Shown: positions 18,542 to 29,774, counted from the first letter of the stretch. The stretch: DNA of 49,781 nucleotides from Comamonadaceae bacterium (GCA_027485285.1 JAIXRH010000090.1:1-49781); one strand, 5' to 3'. Made by a program: numbers and translations. The notes: generated by a model from the sequence alone, not told the origin.

Positions 18542-20172
18542 GACTGCCTTTGCTGCAAGTGCGCGATTTGCGCATTGGCTTTCAAGCCGAAGATGTTGTC
18601 AAAGGCATCAGCTTCAATTTAGACCTGGGCGAAAAGTTGGCCTTGGTGGGCGAGTCGGGTTCAGGCAAAAGCGTGACGGCGCTGAGCTTTGTCAAACTGC
18701 TTGAAGGCGCGCGCGTGTCGGGTCGCGTGCTGTGGACGGCGCAAGACGCCGACACTTTGAAGGCTGACGCCACCGATGCCCCGCAGACGTGGGATTTGGT
18801 GAAGCTCAATGAACGCCAGCTCGTCAACATCCGTGGCCAAGACATTGCCTTTGTGTTTCAGGAGCCGATGACGGCTTTGAATCCGCTCATGATGGTGGGC
18901 GAACAAATTGCGGAAGTGCTTGAAATCAAGCGCGGCATGTTGCGCGAAGAGGCTTGGCATGAAGCCATTGAGTTGCTCAAGCTCACTGGCATTCCCGAGC
19001 CAGTACGTCGGGCCAGCACCTACCCACACCAGTTGTCAGGTGGTCAGCGTCAACGTGTGATGATTGCCATGGCGCTGGCTTGTCGTCCACGCTTGTTGGT
19101 GGCAGATGAACCTACCACTGCGCTAGACGTGTCCCTGCGTGCGCAGATTTTGGATTTGCTCAACGACTTACAAAAGCGCTTTGGCATGGCCGTGCTGCTC
19201 ATCACACACGACCTCAACACCGTGCGCCGTTTTGCCGATCAAGTGATGGTCATGGAAAAAGGGGTGATCGTGGAGTCGGGCCAGGTCGATGTGGTGCTGA
19301 CCTACCCCAGCCATCCCTACACACAAAAGCTGATCGACAGCCAACCGCCGCGCCATGTGGTGGAGGCCAATGCCAAAGCGCCTGTGGTGATGCAAGCCAG
19401 AGCGCTGCGCGTGCGCTACCCCATCCGTCGCGCTGGTTGGCGGGGTTGGTTCAAGGGCGATCACCATGTGGCCGTGCAGTCCGCGAGTTTTGATTTGCGG
19501 GCGGGCCAAACCTTGGGTGTGATTGGCGAGTCGGGTTCAGGCAAAACCACCTTGGCTTTGGCAGCACTTGGCTTGTTGCCATCTGAAGGCACGCTGACCA
19601 TCGACGGTGTGGTTTGGCAAGGCAAGGCCGCTCAAGATTTGCCGCTGCGTCGCAAAGTGCAGGTGGTGTTTCAGGACCCGTTTTCATCCCTGTCGCCGCG
19701 CATGAATGTGCAAGAGCTGGTGTCTGAGGGCTTGAGCCTGCACGCGCCTGAGTTGGATGACTTGGGCCGTTTGCGCCGCATGTTGGTGACCTTGGCCGCG
19801 GTGGGCTTGACCGAAACCGAGTTTCCTGGTTTGCTGCAGCGCTACCCGCATGAGTTCTCGGGTGGCCAGCGCCAGCGCTTGGCGATTGCCAGGGCCTTGG
19901 TCATTGAGCCGCAGGTGCTGGTGTTGGACGAGCCCACCAGTGCCTTGGACGCCACCACCCAATTGCAAGTCTTGCAACTGTTGCAAAAACTCCAACGCGA
20001 GCGGGGCTTGAGCTTCTTGCTCATCACCCACGATGTGTCTGTCATCCGCGCCATGGCGCACCATGTGATGGTCATGCGCGCCGGTCAGGTGGTAGAGGCG
20101 GGCACACTCGAGCAAGTCTTGAACAATCCCCAAGCGGCTTACACCAAGATTTTGGTGGGGCTTGAGGACTAA
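18538..20172 (+). CDS. yejF: Peptide ABC transporter, duplicated ATPase, YejF-like
   Basis: A 544-residue ATPase with two complete ABC domains in one chain, so no second ATPase gene is needed. Domain 1 has Walker A GESGSGKS (about residues 38-45), signature LSGGQRQR and Walker B LLVADEPT. Domain 2 (from about residue 280) has GESGSGKT, FSGGQRQR and VLVLDEPT. It powers the YejBE pore with YejA as receptor. A weak GGACT/AGTCC hairpin spans its stop codon, with only three T after it, so termination there is doubtful; the rimP promoter lies just downstream. Confidence 0.95.
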   Translation: MRLPLLQVRDLRIGFQAEDVVKGISFNLDLGEKLALVGESGSGKSVTALSFVKLLEGARVSGRVLWTAQDADTLKADATDAPQTWDLVKLNERQLVNIRGQDIAFVFQEPMTALNPLMMVGEQIAEVLEIKRGMLREEAWHEAIELLKLTGIPEPVRRASTYPHQLSGGQRQRVMIAMALACRPRLLVADEPTTALDVSLRAQILDLLNDLQKRFGMAVLLITHDLNTVRRFADQVMVMEKGVIVESGQVDVVLTYPSHPYTQKLIDSQPPRHVVEANAKAPVVMQARALRVRYPIRRAGWRGWFKGDHHVAVQSASFDLRAGQTLGVIGESGSGKTTLALAALGLLPSEGTLTIDGVVWQGKAAQDLPLRRKVQVVFQDPFSSLSPRMNVQELVSEGLSLHAPELDDLGRLRRMLVTLAAVGLTETEFPGLLQRYPHEFSGGQRQRLAIARALVIEPQVLVLDEPTSALDATTQLQVLQLLQKLQRERGLSFLLITHDVSVIRAMAHHVMVMRAGQVVEAGTLEQVLNNPQAAYTKILVGLED

Positions 20173-20188
20173 AAAGTCCGTTTATCCT

Positions 20189-20217
20189 TTGATAATCAAC
20201 CATTTAGGCGCTACAAT
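20189..20217 (+). promoter_or_regulatory. Sigma70 promoter of the rimP operon
   Basis: TTGATA (20189-20194) and TACAAT (20212-20217) are separated by exactly 17 bases, close to consensus. Predicted transcription start is near 20224, about 86 bases before the rimP start. Confidence 0.75.
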
Positions 20218-20226
20218 GTGCGCTTC

Positions 20227-20270
20227 ACGACCAAACGGGCGGGTAATTACCGCTCGTTTTTTTTGGTCGT
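20227..20270 (+). promoter_or_regulatory. Terminator-like hairpin in the rimP leader (candidate attenuator)
   Basis: Directly after the predicted transcription start, ACGGGCGG (20235-20242) pairs with CCGCTCGT (20250-20257) with one G-T, then eight T follow. An outer stem ACGACC (20227-20232) with GGTCGT (20265-20270) can extend it. It has all features of an intrinsic terminator but sits between promoter and first gene, which suggests attenuation or processing of the leader. Confidence 0.65.
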
Positions 20271-20309
20271 TTGTTTTTTGAACATTCCATTTGAAGGCTA
20301 TTTCTCGAC

Positions 20310-20870
20310 GTGAGTTTGCAGCAAACCGTAGAACAAACAGTGACCGGCTTAGGTTACGACCTGGTGGAGATTGAACGCTCCGCCGGAGGTCTCTTGCGCA
20401 TCACGATCGACATGCCTTGGACGGCTGACACCCCTGTGCAACCCATCAACGTGGAAGATTGCGAGCGCGTCACCCGCCAGCTGCAATTTGCCCTCGAAGT
20501 CGAGGGCGCGGAATACGCCCGCCTCGAGGTGTCTTCCCCCGGCATTGACCGTCCCTTACGTCACCAAGCAGATTTCGAGCGATTTGTCGGCGAAGAAGTC
20601 GACCTCACGCTCAAAGCGCCCATTGGTGCAGCGGCTTCGGGCCAAGTGGCGGCGAGCCGTAAGAAATTTCGTGGCACCTTAGAGCGCACCGACGATGGTG
20701 CAGGCTGGCAGATCACCTGGCGTGATGAAGTCAAGGCCAAGCCGGGTCAAAAGGTCAGCCCCAAAAGATTAGCCGAAATGCCAGTGCACGCTCTGGGTTT
20801 CACGCTGGACGAGCTGCGAGAAGCACGTCTGGCTCCGATTGTGGATTTCAAGGGCAAACAGCCCCGTTGA
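20310..20870 (+). CDS. rimP: Ribosome maturation factor RimP
   Basis: A 186-residue cytoplasmic factor needed for 30S subunit maturation. The N-terminal alpha/beta domain runs through about residue 85 (YDLVEIERSAGGLLRITID, EVSSPGIDRPLR), followed by an SH3-like C-terminal domain. An insertion with Ala/Ser/Arg-rich sequence (about 110-150) makes it longer than the E. coli protein (about 150), as is common in this group. The start is GTG at 20310, with GAAGG about 13 bases upstream at most, a weak RBS. It heads rimP-nusA-infB-rbfA-truB. Confidence 0.95.
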   Translation: MSLQQTVEQTVTGLGYDLVEIERSAGGLLRITIDMPWTADTPVQPINVEDCERVTRQLQFALEVEGAEYARLEVSSPGIDRPLRHQADFERFVGEEVDLTLKAPIGAAASGQVAASRKKFRGTLERTDDGAGWQITWRDEVKAKPGQKVSPKRLAEMPVHALGFTLDELREARLAPIVDFKGKQPR

Positions 20871-20898
20871 ACTTAGGTAAGAGAAGGAGTAACCGATC

Positions 20899-22383
20899 AT
20901 GAACCGCGAAATGTTGATGCTGGTCGAGGCAATCTCGCGTGAGAAAAACGTCGAACGCGATGTGGTGTTTGGCGCTGTCGAGTTGGCGCTGGCCCAAGCG
21001 ACTAAAAAGCTGTACCAAGGTGACGTGGACATTCGCGTGGCGGTGGACCGCGACACGGGTGAGTACGAAACCTTCCGCCGTTGGTTGGTCGTGCCTGACG
21101 AAGCTGGATTGCAAAACCCAGAAGCCGAAGAGATGTTGATGGACGCCCGCGAACGCGTGTCTGACGTCGAAGAAGGCGAATACATCGAAGAAGGCATCGA
21201 GTCTTTGCCCATTGGCCGTATCGGCGCGATGGCGGCCAAGCAAGTGATCTTGCAAAAGATCCGCGATGCTGAGCGCGAAATGTTGCTCAACGATTTCATG
21301 TCGCGCGGTGACAAGATTTTTGTGGGCACGGTCAAGCGCATGGACAAGGGTGACCTCATTGTGGAGTCCGGTCGCGTTGAAGGCCGTCTGCGTCGCAGCG
21401 AAATGATCCCTAAGGAAAACTTCCGCAGTGGTGACCGTGTGCGTGCCATGATCATGGACGTGGACCTCACCTTGCGCGGTGCGCCCATCATTTTGTCGCG
21501 CTCATCGCCTGAGTTCATGGTGGAGTTGTTCCGCCACGAAGTGCCAGAAATCGAACAAGGCATGCTTGAGATCAAATCTTGCGCCCGTGACTCGGGTTCA
21601 CGCGCCAAGATCGCGGTGATCTCTCACGACAAACGCGTGGACCCGATTGGCACTTGCGTTGGCGTGCGTGGCACTCGCGTGAATGCTGTCACCACCGAGC
21701 TCGCTGGCGAGCGTGTGGACATCGTGTTGTGGAGTGAAGACCCCGCGCAATTCGTGATTGGCGCTTTGGCGCCGGCCAACGTCAGCTCCATCGTGGTGGA
21801 CGAAGAGCGTCACGCCATGGACGTGGTGGTGGACGAAGAAAATCTCGCCATCGCCATCGGTCGCGGTGGCCAAAACGTGCGTTTGGCTGCTGAGTTGACC
21901 GGTTGGAAAATCAACATCATGGACGCGGCGGAGTCAGCTCAGAAGCAAGCTGACGAAACCTTCAGCATCCGCGAGTTGTTCATGGCCAAGTTGGACGTGG
22001 ACCAAGAAGTCGCTGACATCTTGATTGAAGAAGGCTTCACCAGCCTCGAAGAAGTGGCCTACGTGCCCTTGCAAGAGATGTTGGAAATTGAAAGTTTTGA
22101 CGAAGACACCGTCAACGAGTTGCGCACACGTGCCAAGGATGCGCTGCTCACCCTAGAAATTGCACGCGAAGAGAGCGTCGAAGAAGTTTCGCAAGATTTG
22201 CGCGACCTCGAAGGATTGAATGCGGAGTTCTTGCCCCAGTTGGCTGAGAGCGGCGTACACACCCGTGACGATTTGGCCGATTTGGCCGTAGACGAGCTCA
22301 CAGCCATCACCGGCCAAAGCGAAGAAGAGGCCAAAACCCTGATCTTGAAGGCACGTGAACATTGGTTCACGGGTCAAGAGTAA
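20899..22383 (+). CDS. nusA: Transcription termination/antitermination factor NusA
   Basis: A 494-residue RNA-polymerase-associated factor. The N-terminal polymerase-binding domain (1-125) is followed by S1 (about 135-200; [20 protein letters not shown]), KH1 and KH2 (about 230-350; [12 protein letters not shown] and [13 protein letters not shown], both with GxxG loops), then two C-terminal acidic helix-hairpin-helix repeats (about 360-490), the set found in proteobacterial NusA. GAGAAGGAG lies before ATG 20899. In E. coli NusA modulates its own operon, which makes the leader hairpin before rimP of interest. Confidence 0.98.
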   Translation: MNREMLMLVEAISREKNVERDVVFGAVELALAQATKKLYQGDVDIRVAVDRDTGEYETFRRWLVVPDEAGLQNPEAEEMLMDARERVSDVEEGEYIEEGIESLPIGRIGAMAAKQVILQKIRDAEREMLLNDFMSRGDKIFVGTVKRMDKGDLIVESGRVEGRLRRSEMIPKENFRSGDRVRAMIMDVDLTLRGAPIILSRSSPEFMVELFRHEVPEIEQGMLEIKSCARDSGSRAKIAVISHDKRVDPIGTCVGVRGTRVNAVTTELAGERVDIVLWSEDPAQFVIGALAPANVSSIVVDEERHAMDVVVDEENLAIAIGRGGQNVRLAAELTGWKINIMDAAESAQKQADETFSIRELFMAKLDVDQEVADILIEEGFTSLEEVAYVPLQEMLEIESFDEDTVNELRTRAKDALLTLEIAREESVEEVSQDLRDLEGLNAEFLPQLAESGVHTRDDLADLAVDELTAITGQSEEEAKTLILKAREHWFTGQE

Positions 22384-22407
22384 TGGTCATGGCGAGGAAG
22401 ATCAGAT

Positions 22408-25257
22408 ATGTCCAGTACGACCGTAGCCGAGTTTGCCAGCGAACTCAAAAAACCAACCGACACCCTGCTTGACCAACTCAAGGCAGCCGGTGTCCCCAAA
22501 TCTTCGGCCGGCGATGTGCTGACCGAAGGTGACAAACAAAAGCTCTTGAGCCACTTGCAAGCCAGCCATGGCACGGCATCGCCCGAGCGCAAGAAAATCA
22601 CCTTGGTCAAGAAGTCGACCACCGAGATCAAACAAGCCGACGGCACAGGCAAAGCACGCACCATCCAAGTGGAAGTGCGCAAAAAGCGCACCTTCGTCAA
22701 ACGCGATGAAGACGAGAGCACCGAGGCCCAAGCCGAGTCTGTCGTTGTTCATGAGCCTGTAGTGCCTGTGATTGACCACGCCGAGTTGGCCCGCCGTGAG
22801 GAGGAAGCTCGCCGCCAAGCTGAGCTGATCCGTCGCCAAGAAGAAGAGTTGGCCGAAAAACGCCGCCTGCGCGAAGAACAAGAAGCCAAAGAGCAAGCCA
22901 AGCAAGAGACCGCCAAGGCCAAAGCACTGGCGCAAGCCTCTGCGGTGGCTAAGACTGCTGCGCCCGAAGCCAACACGCAAACCGATGCCGCTGAGGTCGA
23001 TGAGCAAGCGCAAGCTGCCCATTTGGAGGCCGTTGAAAACGCCCGTTTGTTAGCCGCTGCCGCCTCCAAAGCGCGCGCCGATGAAGACACAGCCCGTGCG
23101 GTTGATTTGGATGCCCGTCGTCGCAAAGCGCTGGCTGAAGCCGAAGCCATTCGCTTGATGATGAGCACACCACAAAAGCAGATGGTGGCTAAGAAGCCTG
23201 AGCCCACTCCTGATCCCAAAGCGATCAAAGGTACCTTGCACAAGCCTGCCGGTACACCGGGTGTGGGTGCACGTCCTGGCGCACCCGCTGCACCAGCGAC
23301 AACTGCGCCTGCCAACAAAGAAGTCAAGAGCGCCAAGCTGTCCTCTAGCTGGGCCGATGAACAAGCCAAAAAGAAAGCCATCAAAACACGTGGTGACGCG
23401 AGCGGTGGCGTGGGACGCAACAGCTGGCGTGGCGGCCCCAAAGGCCGTCGCGACCGCGACCGTGATGACGACCGCGCACCACAAGCCGCCGTCGAAGCAC
23501 GCGTGCTGGAAGTTCACGTGCCTGAAACCATCACCGTGGGCGAGTTGGCGCACAAGATGGCGATCAAGGCCTCAGAGGTCATCAAGCAGTTGATGAAGCT
23601 TGGCCAAATGGCCACCATCAACCAGCCCTTGGACCAAGATACGGCCATGATCGTGGTCGAAGAACTCGGCCACAAAGCGGTGGTCGCTGCTCTGGACGAT
23701 CCAGAGGCGTTTACCGAAGAAGAAGCGTCGGGTCATCAGGCCGAGTCCATCACGCGTGCCCCTGTGGTCACGGTCATGGGTCACGTAGACCACGGTAAAA
23801 CGTCGTTGCTCGACTACATCCGTCGCGCCAAAGTGGCGTCTGGCGAAGCTGGCGGTATTACCCAGCACATCGGCGCGTACCACGTGGAAACACCACGCGG
23901 CATGATTTCATTCTTGGACACGCCCGGTCACGAGGCCTTCACGGCCATGCGTGCGCGCGGTGCGAAAGCCACCGACATCGTCATTTTGGTGGTGGCGGCT
24001 GACGATGGCGTGATGCCTCAAACCAAAGAAGCCATCAAGCACGCGAAAGCGGCGGGTGTGCCCATCGTGGTGGCGGTCAACAAGATTGACAAACCCGGCG
24101 CCAACCCAGAGCGCGTCAAAGGCGAGCTGGTGGCTGAAGAAGTGGTGCCTGAAGAGTTCGGTGGTGATTCACCGTTCTGTGAAGTTTCCGCCAAAACCGG
24201 TGCAGGCATTGACGAGTTGCTGGAGCAAGTGCTCTTGCAAGCCGAAGTGCTGGAACTCAAAGCACCTGTGGACGCGATGGCCAAAGGCTTGGTGATTGAA
24301 GCGCGTCTTGACAAAGGTCGCGGTCCTGTGGCCACGGTGCTGGTTCAGTCCGGCACGCTCCATGTGGGCGATGTGGTTTTGGGGGGGCAAACGTATGGCC
24401 GCGTGCGCGCCATGTTGGACGAGAACGGCAAGCCGATCAAGTCAGCTGGCCCATCGATTCCAGTTGAGATTCAAGGCTTGGTCGAAGTGCCGCAAGCGGG
24501 CGACGAATTCATGGTCATGACCGACGAGCGTCGTGCCCGCGAAATCGCCACCTACCGTGCAGGCAAGGTGCGCAACACCAAGTTGGCCAAACAACAAGCG
24601 TCCAAGCTGGAGAACATGTTCTCCGACATGACGTCTGGCGAAGTGAAGTTGTTGCCCATCATCGTCAAGGCCGACGTGCAAGGTTCGCAAGAAGCTTTGG
24701 CGGCGTCGTTGCTCAAGTTGTCGACTGCAGAAGTCAAAGTTCAGTTGGTGTACGCCGCAGTAGGCGGCATCAGCGAGAGCGATGTGAACTTGTCGATTGC
24801 CTCGAAGGCCGTGATCATTGGCTTCAACACGCGTGCCGATGCAGGCGCGCGCAAGTTGGCCGAGAACAATGGCGTGGACATTCGTTACTACAACATCATT
24901 TATGACGCAGTGGACGAACTCAAAGCTGCCATGTCCGGCATGCTGACACCCGACAAGAAAGAAGAAGTCATCGGTACCGCCGAGATTCGCCAAGTGCTGC
25001 GTGTCAGCAAGATTGGTGCGATCGCGGGTTGTATGGTCACCTCTGGCGTGGTCCGTCGTTCGGCCAAGTTGCGTTTGTTGCGCAACAACGTGGTCGTCTT
25101 CACCGGCGAACTCGACAGTTTGAAGCGCTTCAAAGACGATGCCAAAGAAGTGAAAGAAAACTTCGAGTGCGGTTTGACGGTCAAAAACTACAACGACATC
25201 GTCGAAGGCGATGTGTTGGAATTCTTCGAAATCAAAGAGGTGGCACGTACGCTGTAA
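22408..25257 (+). CDS. infB: Translation initiation factor IF-2
   Basis: A 949-residue GTPase that brings fMet-tRNA to the 30S subunit. The N-terminal part has an IF2N domain (1-55), a long charged, coiled-coil, Ala/Glu/Lys-rich linker (about 110-310) and a second IF2N domain (about 368-420). The G domain starts near residue 450 with G1 [10 protein letters not shown]3 DTPGHEAF and G4 NKID; domains II-IV follow and end in EIKEVARTL. Long N-terminal linkers are usual in proteobacterial IF-2. It lies 24 bases after nusA. Confidence 0.98.
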   Translation: MSSTTVAEFASELKKPTDTLLDQLKAAGVPKSSAGDVLTEGDKQKLLSHLQASHGTASPERKKITLVKKSTTEIKQADGTGKARTIQVEVRKKRTFVKRDEDESTEAQAESVVVHEPVVPVIDHAELARREEEARRQAELIRRQEEELAEKRRLREEQEAKEQAKQETAKAKALAQASAVAKTAAPEANTQTDAAEVDEQAQAAHLEAVENARLLAAAASKARADEDTARAVDLDARRRKALAEAEAIRLMMSTPQKQMVAKKPEPTPDPKAIKGTLHKPAGTPGVGARPGAPAAPATTAPANKEVKSAKLSSSWADEQAKKKAIKTRGDASGGVGRNSWRGGPKGRRDRDRDDDRAPQAAVEARVLEVHVPETITVGELAHKMAIKASEVIKQLMKLGQMATINQPLDQDTAMIVVEELGHKAVVAALDDPEAFTEEEASGHQAESITRAPVVTVMGHVDHGKTSLLDYIRRAKVASGEAGGITQHIGAYHVETPRGMISFLDTPGHEAFTAMRARGAKATDIVILVVAADDGVMPQTKEAIKHAKAAGVPIVVAVNKIDKPGANPERVKGELVAEEVVPEEFGGDSPFCEVSAKTGAGIDELLEQVLLQAEVLELKAPVDAMAKGLVIEARLDKGRGPVATVLVQSGTLHVGDVVLGGQTYGRVRAMLDENGKPIKSAGPSIPVEIQGLVEVPQAGDEFMVMTDERRAREIATYRAGKVRNTKLAKQQASKLENMFSDMTSGEVKLLPIIVKADVQGSQEALAASLLKLSTAEVKVQLVYAAVGGISESDVNLSIASKAVIIGFNTRADAGARKLAENNGVDIRYYNIIYDAVDELKAAMSGMLTPDKKEEVIGTAEIRQVLRVSKIGAIAGCMVTSGVVRRSAKLRLLRNNVVVFTGELDSLKRFKDDAKEVKENFECGLTVKNYNDIVEGDVLEFFEIKEVARTL

Positions 25258-25290
25258 GGCGTGAGTGGCACTTTCACTAGACATTTCAGC

Positions 25291-25662
25291 ATGGCACGTA
25301 AACCGACCAGCACCCCCAATCGCAGCTACCAGGTGGCCGACCAGATTCAGCGCGATCTGGCCGACTTGATCGCGCGTGAGTTGAAAGACCCACGCGTGGG
25401 CATGGTCACGCTGCAAGGTGTGGAAGTGACGCCCGATTACGCCCATGCCAAAGTGCATTTCAGTGTGTTGAACGGCGACCCTGTGAAAACAGGCGAGGGC
25501 TTGAACCAAGCCGCAGGTTTTTTGCGCAATGGTCTGTTCAAACGCTTGCACATCCACACCGTGCCCACCTTGCATTTTGTGTACGACCGCACGCCTGAGC
25601 ACGCGTCAGACATGAATGCTTTGATTGCCAAGGCAGTCGCTTCCAAAGCGAAGGACGACTGA
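25291..25662 (+). CDS. rbfA: Ribosome-binding factor A
   Basis: A 123-residue KH-fold protein that assists maturation of the 16S rRNA 5' end on the 30S subunit and in cold adaptation. The core [20 protein letters not shown] and the LHFVYDRT end are diagnostic. The start ATG 25291 gives the typical MARK opening; a GTG at 25261 in frame would add ten residues and lies four bases after infB, so it cannot be excluded. No strong SD is seen. It is followed one base later by truB. Confidence 0.94.
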   Translation: MARKPTSTPNRSYQVADQIQRDLADLIARELKDPRVGMVTLQGVEVTPDYAHAKVHFSVLNGDPVKTGEGLNQAAGFLRNGLFKRLHIHTVPTLHFVYDRTPEHASDMNALIAKAVASKAKDD

Positions 25663-25663
25663 C

Positions 25664-26665
25664 ATGAGCGCGGCAGCCACCAGCCCACGTGTGCCACGCG
25701 CACGGGTGCAACGACGGCCCTTGCACGGTGTGTTGCTGCTGGACAAGCCGATTGGTTTGTCGAGCAACGATGCCCTGCAAAAAGCCAAGTGGTTGTTGCG
25801 CGCTGAAAAAGCAGGCCACACTGGCACGCTGGATCCCTTGGCCTCCGGCGTGTTGCCTTTGTGTTTTGGCGCAGCCACCAAATTCAGTCAGCTCCATTTG
25901 GACGCTGACAAAACCTATGAAACCACGGTGCGCTTAGGGGTGAAAACCACCACGGCCGATGCCGAAGGCGAAGTCATTGCAGAGCGTCCCGTCACTTGCA
26001 CCGTGGGTCAAGTGGTTGAAGCGCTGGACCGTTTCATGGGACCGATGGCACAAGTGCCCCCCATGTACAGCGCCTTGAAAAAAAACGGCAAAGCTTTGTA
26101 CGAATATGCGCGGGCGGGTGAAACCGTTGAACGCGAAGCACGCCATGTGGTGATTCACGCGTTGGAGCTGCTAGAGATGCAGCTGGAGGGCGACGCGCCA
26201 TTCTTGCGTTTGCGTGTCACATGCAGCAAAGGCACTTACATCCGCACCTTGGGCGAGGACATTGCCGAAGTCTTGGGCTGTGGCGGCCATTTGAGCGCTT
26301 TGCGCCGCGTGGTGACAGGGCCGTTTGAAGCTTCGGCGTGCGTCACTTTAGACGACTTGACAGCCATGGACGAGCCTCAGCGCGAAGCCCGTTTGATGCC
26401 GGTGCAGTGCTTGCTGCCCGATCACACAACCGTCACGTTGGACAGCGAAAATTCAGGTCGATTCCTCAGCGGCGTGCGTCGTCGCGGTGTTTGGCCTGAT
26501 CTTGATCGCGTGTCTGTGTTTGGAGAAAACCCGTCTGCTTTGCTGGGCAGCGCCCATGTGAAAGCAGGAGAACTGATTCCGGGACGATTGTTGAGTCCCC
26601 TTGAAATTCAACAAATTTTGGAAAGATCGCCTGTCAACCAGCCCGTGCTGGCGCAGCAGGTATAA
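25664..26665 (+). CDS. truB: tRNA pseudouridine(55) synthase
   Basis: A 333-residue enzyme that makes pseudouridine 55 in the T-loop of tRNAs. The N-terminal [15 protein letters not shown] and the catalytic motif [16 protein letters not shown], whose Asp is the nucleophile, identify it. [17 protein letters not shown] is the conserved second motif. A C-terminal domain follows (from about 255). The chosen start is ATG 25664, overlapping the junction with rbfA, with GAAGGA eight bases before; the frame is open to 25625 inside rbfA. Confidence 0.97.
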   Translation: MSAAATSPRVPRARVQRRPLHGVLLLDKPIGLSSNDALQKAKWLLRAEKAGHTGTLDPLASGVLPLCFGAATKFSQLHLDADKTYETTVRLGVKTTTADAEGEVIAERPVTCTVGQVVEALDRFMGPMAQVPPMYSALKKNGKALYEYARAGETVEREARHVVIHALELLEMQLEGDAPFLRLRVTCSKGTYIRTLGEDIAEVLGCGGHLSALRRVVTGPFEASACVTLDDLTAMDEPQREARLMPVQCLLPDHTTVTLDSENSGRFLSGVRRRGVWPDLDRVSVFGENPSALLGSAHVKAGELIPGRLLSPLEIQQILERSPVNQPVLAQQV

Positions 26666-26679
26666 ATGAAGAGAGAAGC

Positions 26680-28497
26680 ATGACTAAACAAATCCGTAAC
26701 ATCGCGATCATCGCCCACGTTGACCACGGTAAAACCACCATGGTTGACCAGTTGCTGCGTCAATCCGGTACTTTTGCTGAGCACGAAAAAGTGGTCGACA
26801 CCGTGATGGACAACAACGCCATCGAACGAGAGCGCGGCATCACCATCTTGGCCAAGAACTGCGCCGTCAGCTGGGAAGGCACACACATCAACATCGTTGA
26901 CACCCCTGGCCACGCGGACTTTGGCGGTGAAGTCGAACGTGCGTTGTCGATGGTGGACGGGGTGGTGTTGTTGATCGACGCGCAAGAAGGCCCCATGCCT
27001 CAAACCCGTTTCGTGACCAAGAAAGCTTTGGCCTTGGGCTTGAAGCCCATCGTGGTGGTGAACAAAGTGGACAAGCCGGGTGCGAACCCAGACAAAGTGG
27101 TGAACGCCGCTTTTGACCTGTTCGACAAACTCGGTGCGACCGACGAACAGCTCGACTTTCCTGTGGTGTACGCCTCGGGTATCAATGGCTGGACGTCGAT
27201 GGAAGAGGGCGCACCAGGTGAGCAGTGGGGTCCTGACATGTCGGCCCTCTTCAACACCGTGTTGAAGCACGTGCCACCCCAACAAGGTGACCCTGCTGCA
27301 CCGTTGCAATTGCAAATTTCTGCGCTTGACTTTTCCACCTTCGTGGGCCGTATCGGCGTGGGCCGTATCAGCCAAGGCACCGTCAAGCCCATGATGGATG
27401 TGCTGGTGATGGAAGGCGCTGATGGCACAGCCATCAAAGGCCGAGTCAACCAAGTGTTGAAGTTCCAAGGCCTAGACCGTGTTCAAGCCACAGAAGCTGG
27501 CCCTGGTGATATCGTGTTGATCAACGGCATTGCCGACCTCAACATTGGTGTGACGGTGACAGATCCCACCAATCCAGCGCCATTGCCCATGCTCAAGATT
27601 GACGAGCCCACCCTGACCATGAACTTTTGCGTCAACACCAGCCCCTTGGCCGGTCGTGAAGGCAAGTACGTCACCAGCCGTCAAATTTGGGACCGTCTGC
27701 AAAAAGAACTGCAGCACAACGTGGCTTTGCGCGTCAAAGAAACCGACGAAGAGGGCGTGTTCGACGTGGCTGGCCGCGGTGAATTGCACTTGACCATTTT
27801 GTTGGAAAACATGCGCCGTGAAGGCTACGAGTTGGCTGTGTCTAAGCCTCGCGTGGTTTACCGTGATGTGAATGGCGAGCGCCATGAGCCTATCGAATTG
27901 GTCACCGCTGACATCGAAGAAACCCACCAAGGTGGTGTGATGCAAGCCTTGGGCGAGCGCAAAGGCGAACTCGTGAACATGGAACCCGATGGTCGTGGTC
28001 GCGTGCGTTTGGAATACCGCATTCCTGCGCGTGGTTTGATTGGTTTCACCAACGAGTTTTTGAACTTGACCCGTGGTTCTGGCTTGATTTCCAACATCTT
28101 TGACAGCTACGAGCCACACAAAGGTGACATCGGTGGCCGTAAAAACGGTGTGTTGATCTCCATGGACGACGGTGAAATCTTCACCTACGCCTTGGGCAAG
28201 TTGGACGACCGTGGCCGTATGTTCGTCAAGGCGAACGACCCTGTTTACGAAGGCATGATTGTGGGTATCCACAGCCGTGACAACGACTTGGTGGTCAACG
28301 CCACACGTACCAAGCAGCTGACCAACTTCCGTGTGTCAGGCAAAGAAGACGCGATCAAGATCACGCCGCCGATTGACCTCACCCTCGAATACGGTGTGGA
28401 ATTCATCGAAGACGACGAATTGGTCGAGATCACTCCTAAGAGCGTGCGTCTGCGTAAGCGCTTCTTGAAAGAGCACGAGCGCAAGCGCAACAAGTAA
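26680..28497 (+). CDS. typA: Ribosome-associated GTPase TypA/BipA
   Basis: A 605-residue translational GTPase related to EF-G, involved in 50S assembly and stress or cold adaptation. The G domain has AHVDHGKTT (about 11-19), the switch sequence RERGITI and G3 [10 protein letters not shown], with NKVD as G4. Domains II, III and V follow and the BipA-specific C-terminal domain ends in EHERKRNK. It starts 14 bases after truB, with GAGAAG as RBS, so it probably belongs to the rimP transcript. A terminator follows at 28515-28542. Confidence 0.97.
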   Translation: MTKQIRNIAIIAHVDHGKTTMVDQLLRQSGTFAEHEKVVDTVMDNNAIERERGITILAKNCAVSWEGTHINIVDTPGHADFGGEVERALSMVDGVVLLIDAQEGPMPQTRFVTKKALALGLKPIVVVNKVDKPGANPDKVVNAAFDLFDKLGATDEQLDFPVVYASGINGWTSMEEGAPGEQWGPDMSALFNTVLKHVPPQQGDPAAPLQLQISALDFSTFVGRIGVGRISQGTVKPMMDVLVMEGADGTAIKGRVNQVLKFQGLDRVQATEAGPGDIVLINGIADLNIGVTVTDPTNPAPLPMLKIDEPTLTMNFCVNTSPLAGREGKYVTSRQIWDRLQKELQHNVALRVKETDEEGVFDVAGRGELHLTILLENMRREGYELAVSKPRVVYRDVNGERHEPIELVTADIEETHQGGVMQALGERKGELVNMEPDGRGRVRLEYRIPARGLIGFTNEFLNLTRGSGLISNIFDSYEPHKGDIGGRKNGVLISMDDGEIFTYALGKLDDRGRMFVKANDPVYEGMIVGIHSRDNDLVVNATRTKQLTNFRVSGKEDAIKITPPIDLTLEYGVEFIEDDELVEITPKSVRLRKRFLKEHERKRNK

Positions 28498-28514
28498 CCC
28501 ACCTGTTTTGCACG

Positions 28515-28542
28515 AAAAGCCGAGGCCTGCCTCGGTTTTTTT
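28515..28542 (+). terminator. Intrinsic terminator after typA
   Basis: CCGAGG/CCTCGG stem around CCTG, flanked by AAAAG and seven T. It ends the rimP-typA unit. Confidence 0.85.
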
Positions 28543-28634
28543 ACGTCTCGTCTTTTCATGTGTCGCGCGGGCGCATGTGAGGCACGCGTTGTGAAGCTGA
28601 ATTGAAGAAAATACGCCTTTAAGCAGGAGCAGCC

Positions 28635-29768
28635 ATGTCCCAATACACCACCGATGTCCACGCCGAACGTGTGGGCCAATTAGGCTTGATCACGCTCAAC
28701 CGACCCAAGGCCTTGAATGCCTTGTCACTGGCCATGGTGCGTGAGTTGAACCATGTGTTGCAAGCGTGGCAAGACGATGCGCAGGTGATCGCCGTGCTTG
28801 TTCGAGGCAGCCACAAAGAAGGCCCGTTTGGCGCGTTTTGTGCCGGCGGTGACATTCGCTACTTCCACCAAGCGGCGCTGAGTGGCGATGTGACGCTGGA
28901 AGACTTCTTCACGGAGGAATACAGCCTCAACCATTTGATTCAAAACTACACCAAGCCCTACATCGCGTTGATGGATGGCATCGTCATGGGCGGCGGCATG
29001 GGCATCAGCCAAGGCGCTGCATTGCGGGTGGTCACCGAGCGCACCAAGATGGCCATGCCTGAGACGCACATTGGTCTGTTCCCCGATGTGGGCGGTGGTT
29101 TTTTCTTAAGCCGCTGCCATGGACCCACGTGTCCAGACCACATGGGCGAGTATTTGGCGCTGACAGGCTATGTGTTGCGCGGCGGCGAATCGCTGCATGT
29201 GGGCTTGGCGGATGTGTGTGTGGACGCGACCGCATTGCCTGCGATGTGGGACGCGTTGTGTCGGCAAGATTGGGTGAGCGGTGAGGCTATGGTGGCTTGG
29301 TGGCGTCAACACAGCAAGGTGGCCACAGAGCACGCTTTGGCCGTCTCGCCCACATGGCAGAGCGCGCCCATCGACGCAGTGTTTGGCTTACCCTCGGTGG
29401 CTGCGATAGAGCAAGCGTTGCAGGGCGCAGATGAGTGGTCGCTGCACACCTTGAAGGCTTTGCAGCATCAGTCACCCTTGATGTTGTGCGTCACGCTAGA
29501 GCAGATTCGCCGTGGCCGCCGCATGACACTGGCTGACGATTTGCGCATGGAGCGTGATTTGGTGCGTCATTGTTTTCAAACCGATCATCTGTCGCGTCGT
29601 GGCGTGCGCAGCGAGACGGTCGAGGGTATTCGCGCTTTGGCTGTGGACAAAGACCATGCACCCAAATGGCAGCCCGCATGCATTTCCGATGTCACGTCTG
29701 AGATGGTGCTGCCTTTTTTTGAAAGCCCTTGGCCTGCAGCGGCGCACCCTTTGCGCCATTTGAGCTGA
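28635..29768 (+). CDS. 3-hydroxyisobutyryl-CoA hydrolase (crotonase superfamily)
   Basis: A 377-residue crotonase-fold protein. Its length, about 100 more than a simple enoyl-CoA hydratase, together with FCAGGDIRYFH, DGIVMGGGMGIS and PETHIGLFPDVGGGFFLSR, fits the HIBYL-CoA hydrolase group, which acts in valine degradation. The GGGMG and PETHIG motifs hold the oxyanion hole and the catalytic Glu/Asp. AGGAG lies seven bases before ATG 28635. It stands alone between the typA terminator and a convergent CoA-transferase gene six bases away. Some relatives are annotated as enoyl-CoA hydratase/isomerase; no other valine-catabolic gene is nearby. Confidence 0.88.
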   Translation: MSQYTTDVHAERVGQLGLITLNRPKALNALSLAMVRELNHVLQAWQDDAQVIAVLVRGSHKEGPFGAFCAGGDIRYFHQAALSGDVTLEDFFTEEYSLNHLIQNYTKPYIALMDGIVMGGGMGISQGAALRVVTERTKMAMPETHIGLFPDVGGGFFLSRCHGPTCPDHMGEYLALTGYVLRGGESLHVGLADVCVDATALPAMWDALCRQDWVSGEAMVAWWRQHSKVATEHALAVSPTWQSAPIDAVFGLPSVAAIEQALQGADEWSLHTLKALQHQSPLMLCVTLEQIRRGRRMTLADDLRMERDLVRHCFQTDHLSRRGVRSETVEGIRALAVDKDHAPKWQPACISDVTSEMVLPFFESPWPAAAHPLRHLS

Positions 29769-29774
29769 GCGCGC

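Noticed and set aside
20166-20182. Hairpin GGACT/AGTCC at the yejF stop as a terminator
   Set aside because: Stem of only five pairs and only three T after it; too weak to call.
23040-23460. Repeated Ala/Glu/Lys stretch in infB as a possible insertion or repeat array
   Set aside because: Such linkers are usual between the IF2N domains of proteobacterial IF-2 and the DNA shows no true tandem repeat.
24442-25602. Minus-strand open frame of 386 codons antisense to infB and rbfA
   Set aside because: Both sense genes are unmistakable. The His/Val/Gln-rich translation is typical of a shadow frame in a high-GC gene.
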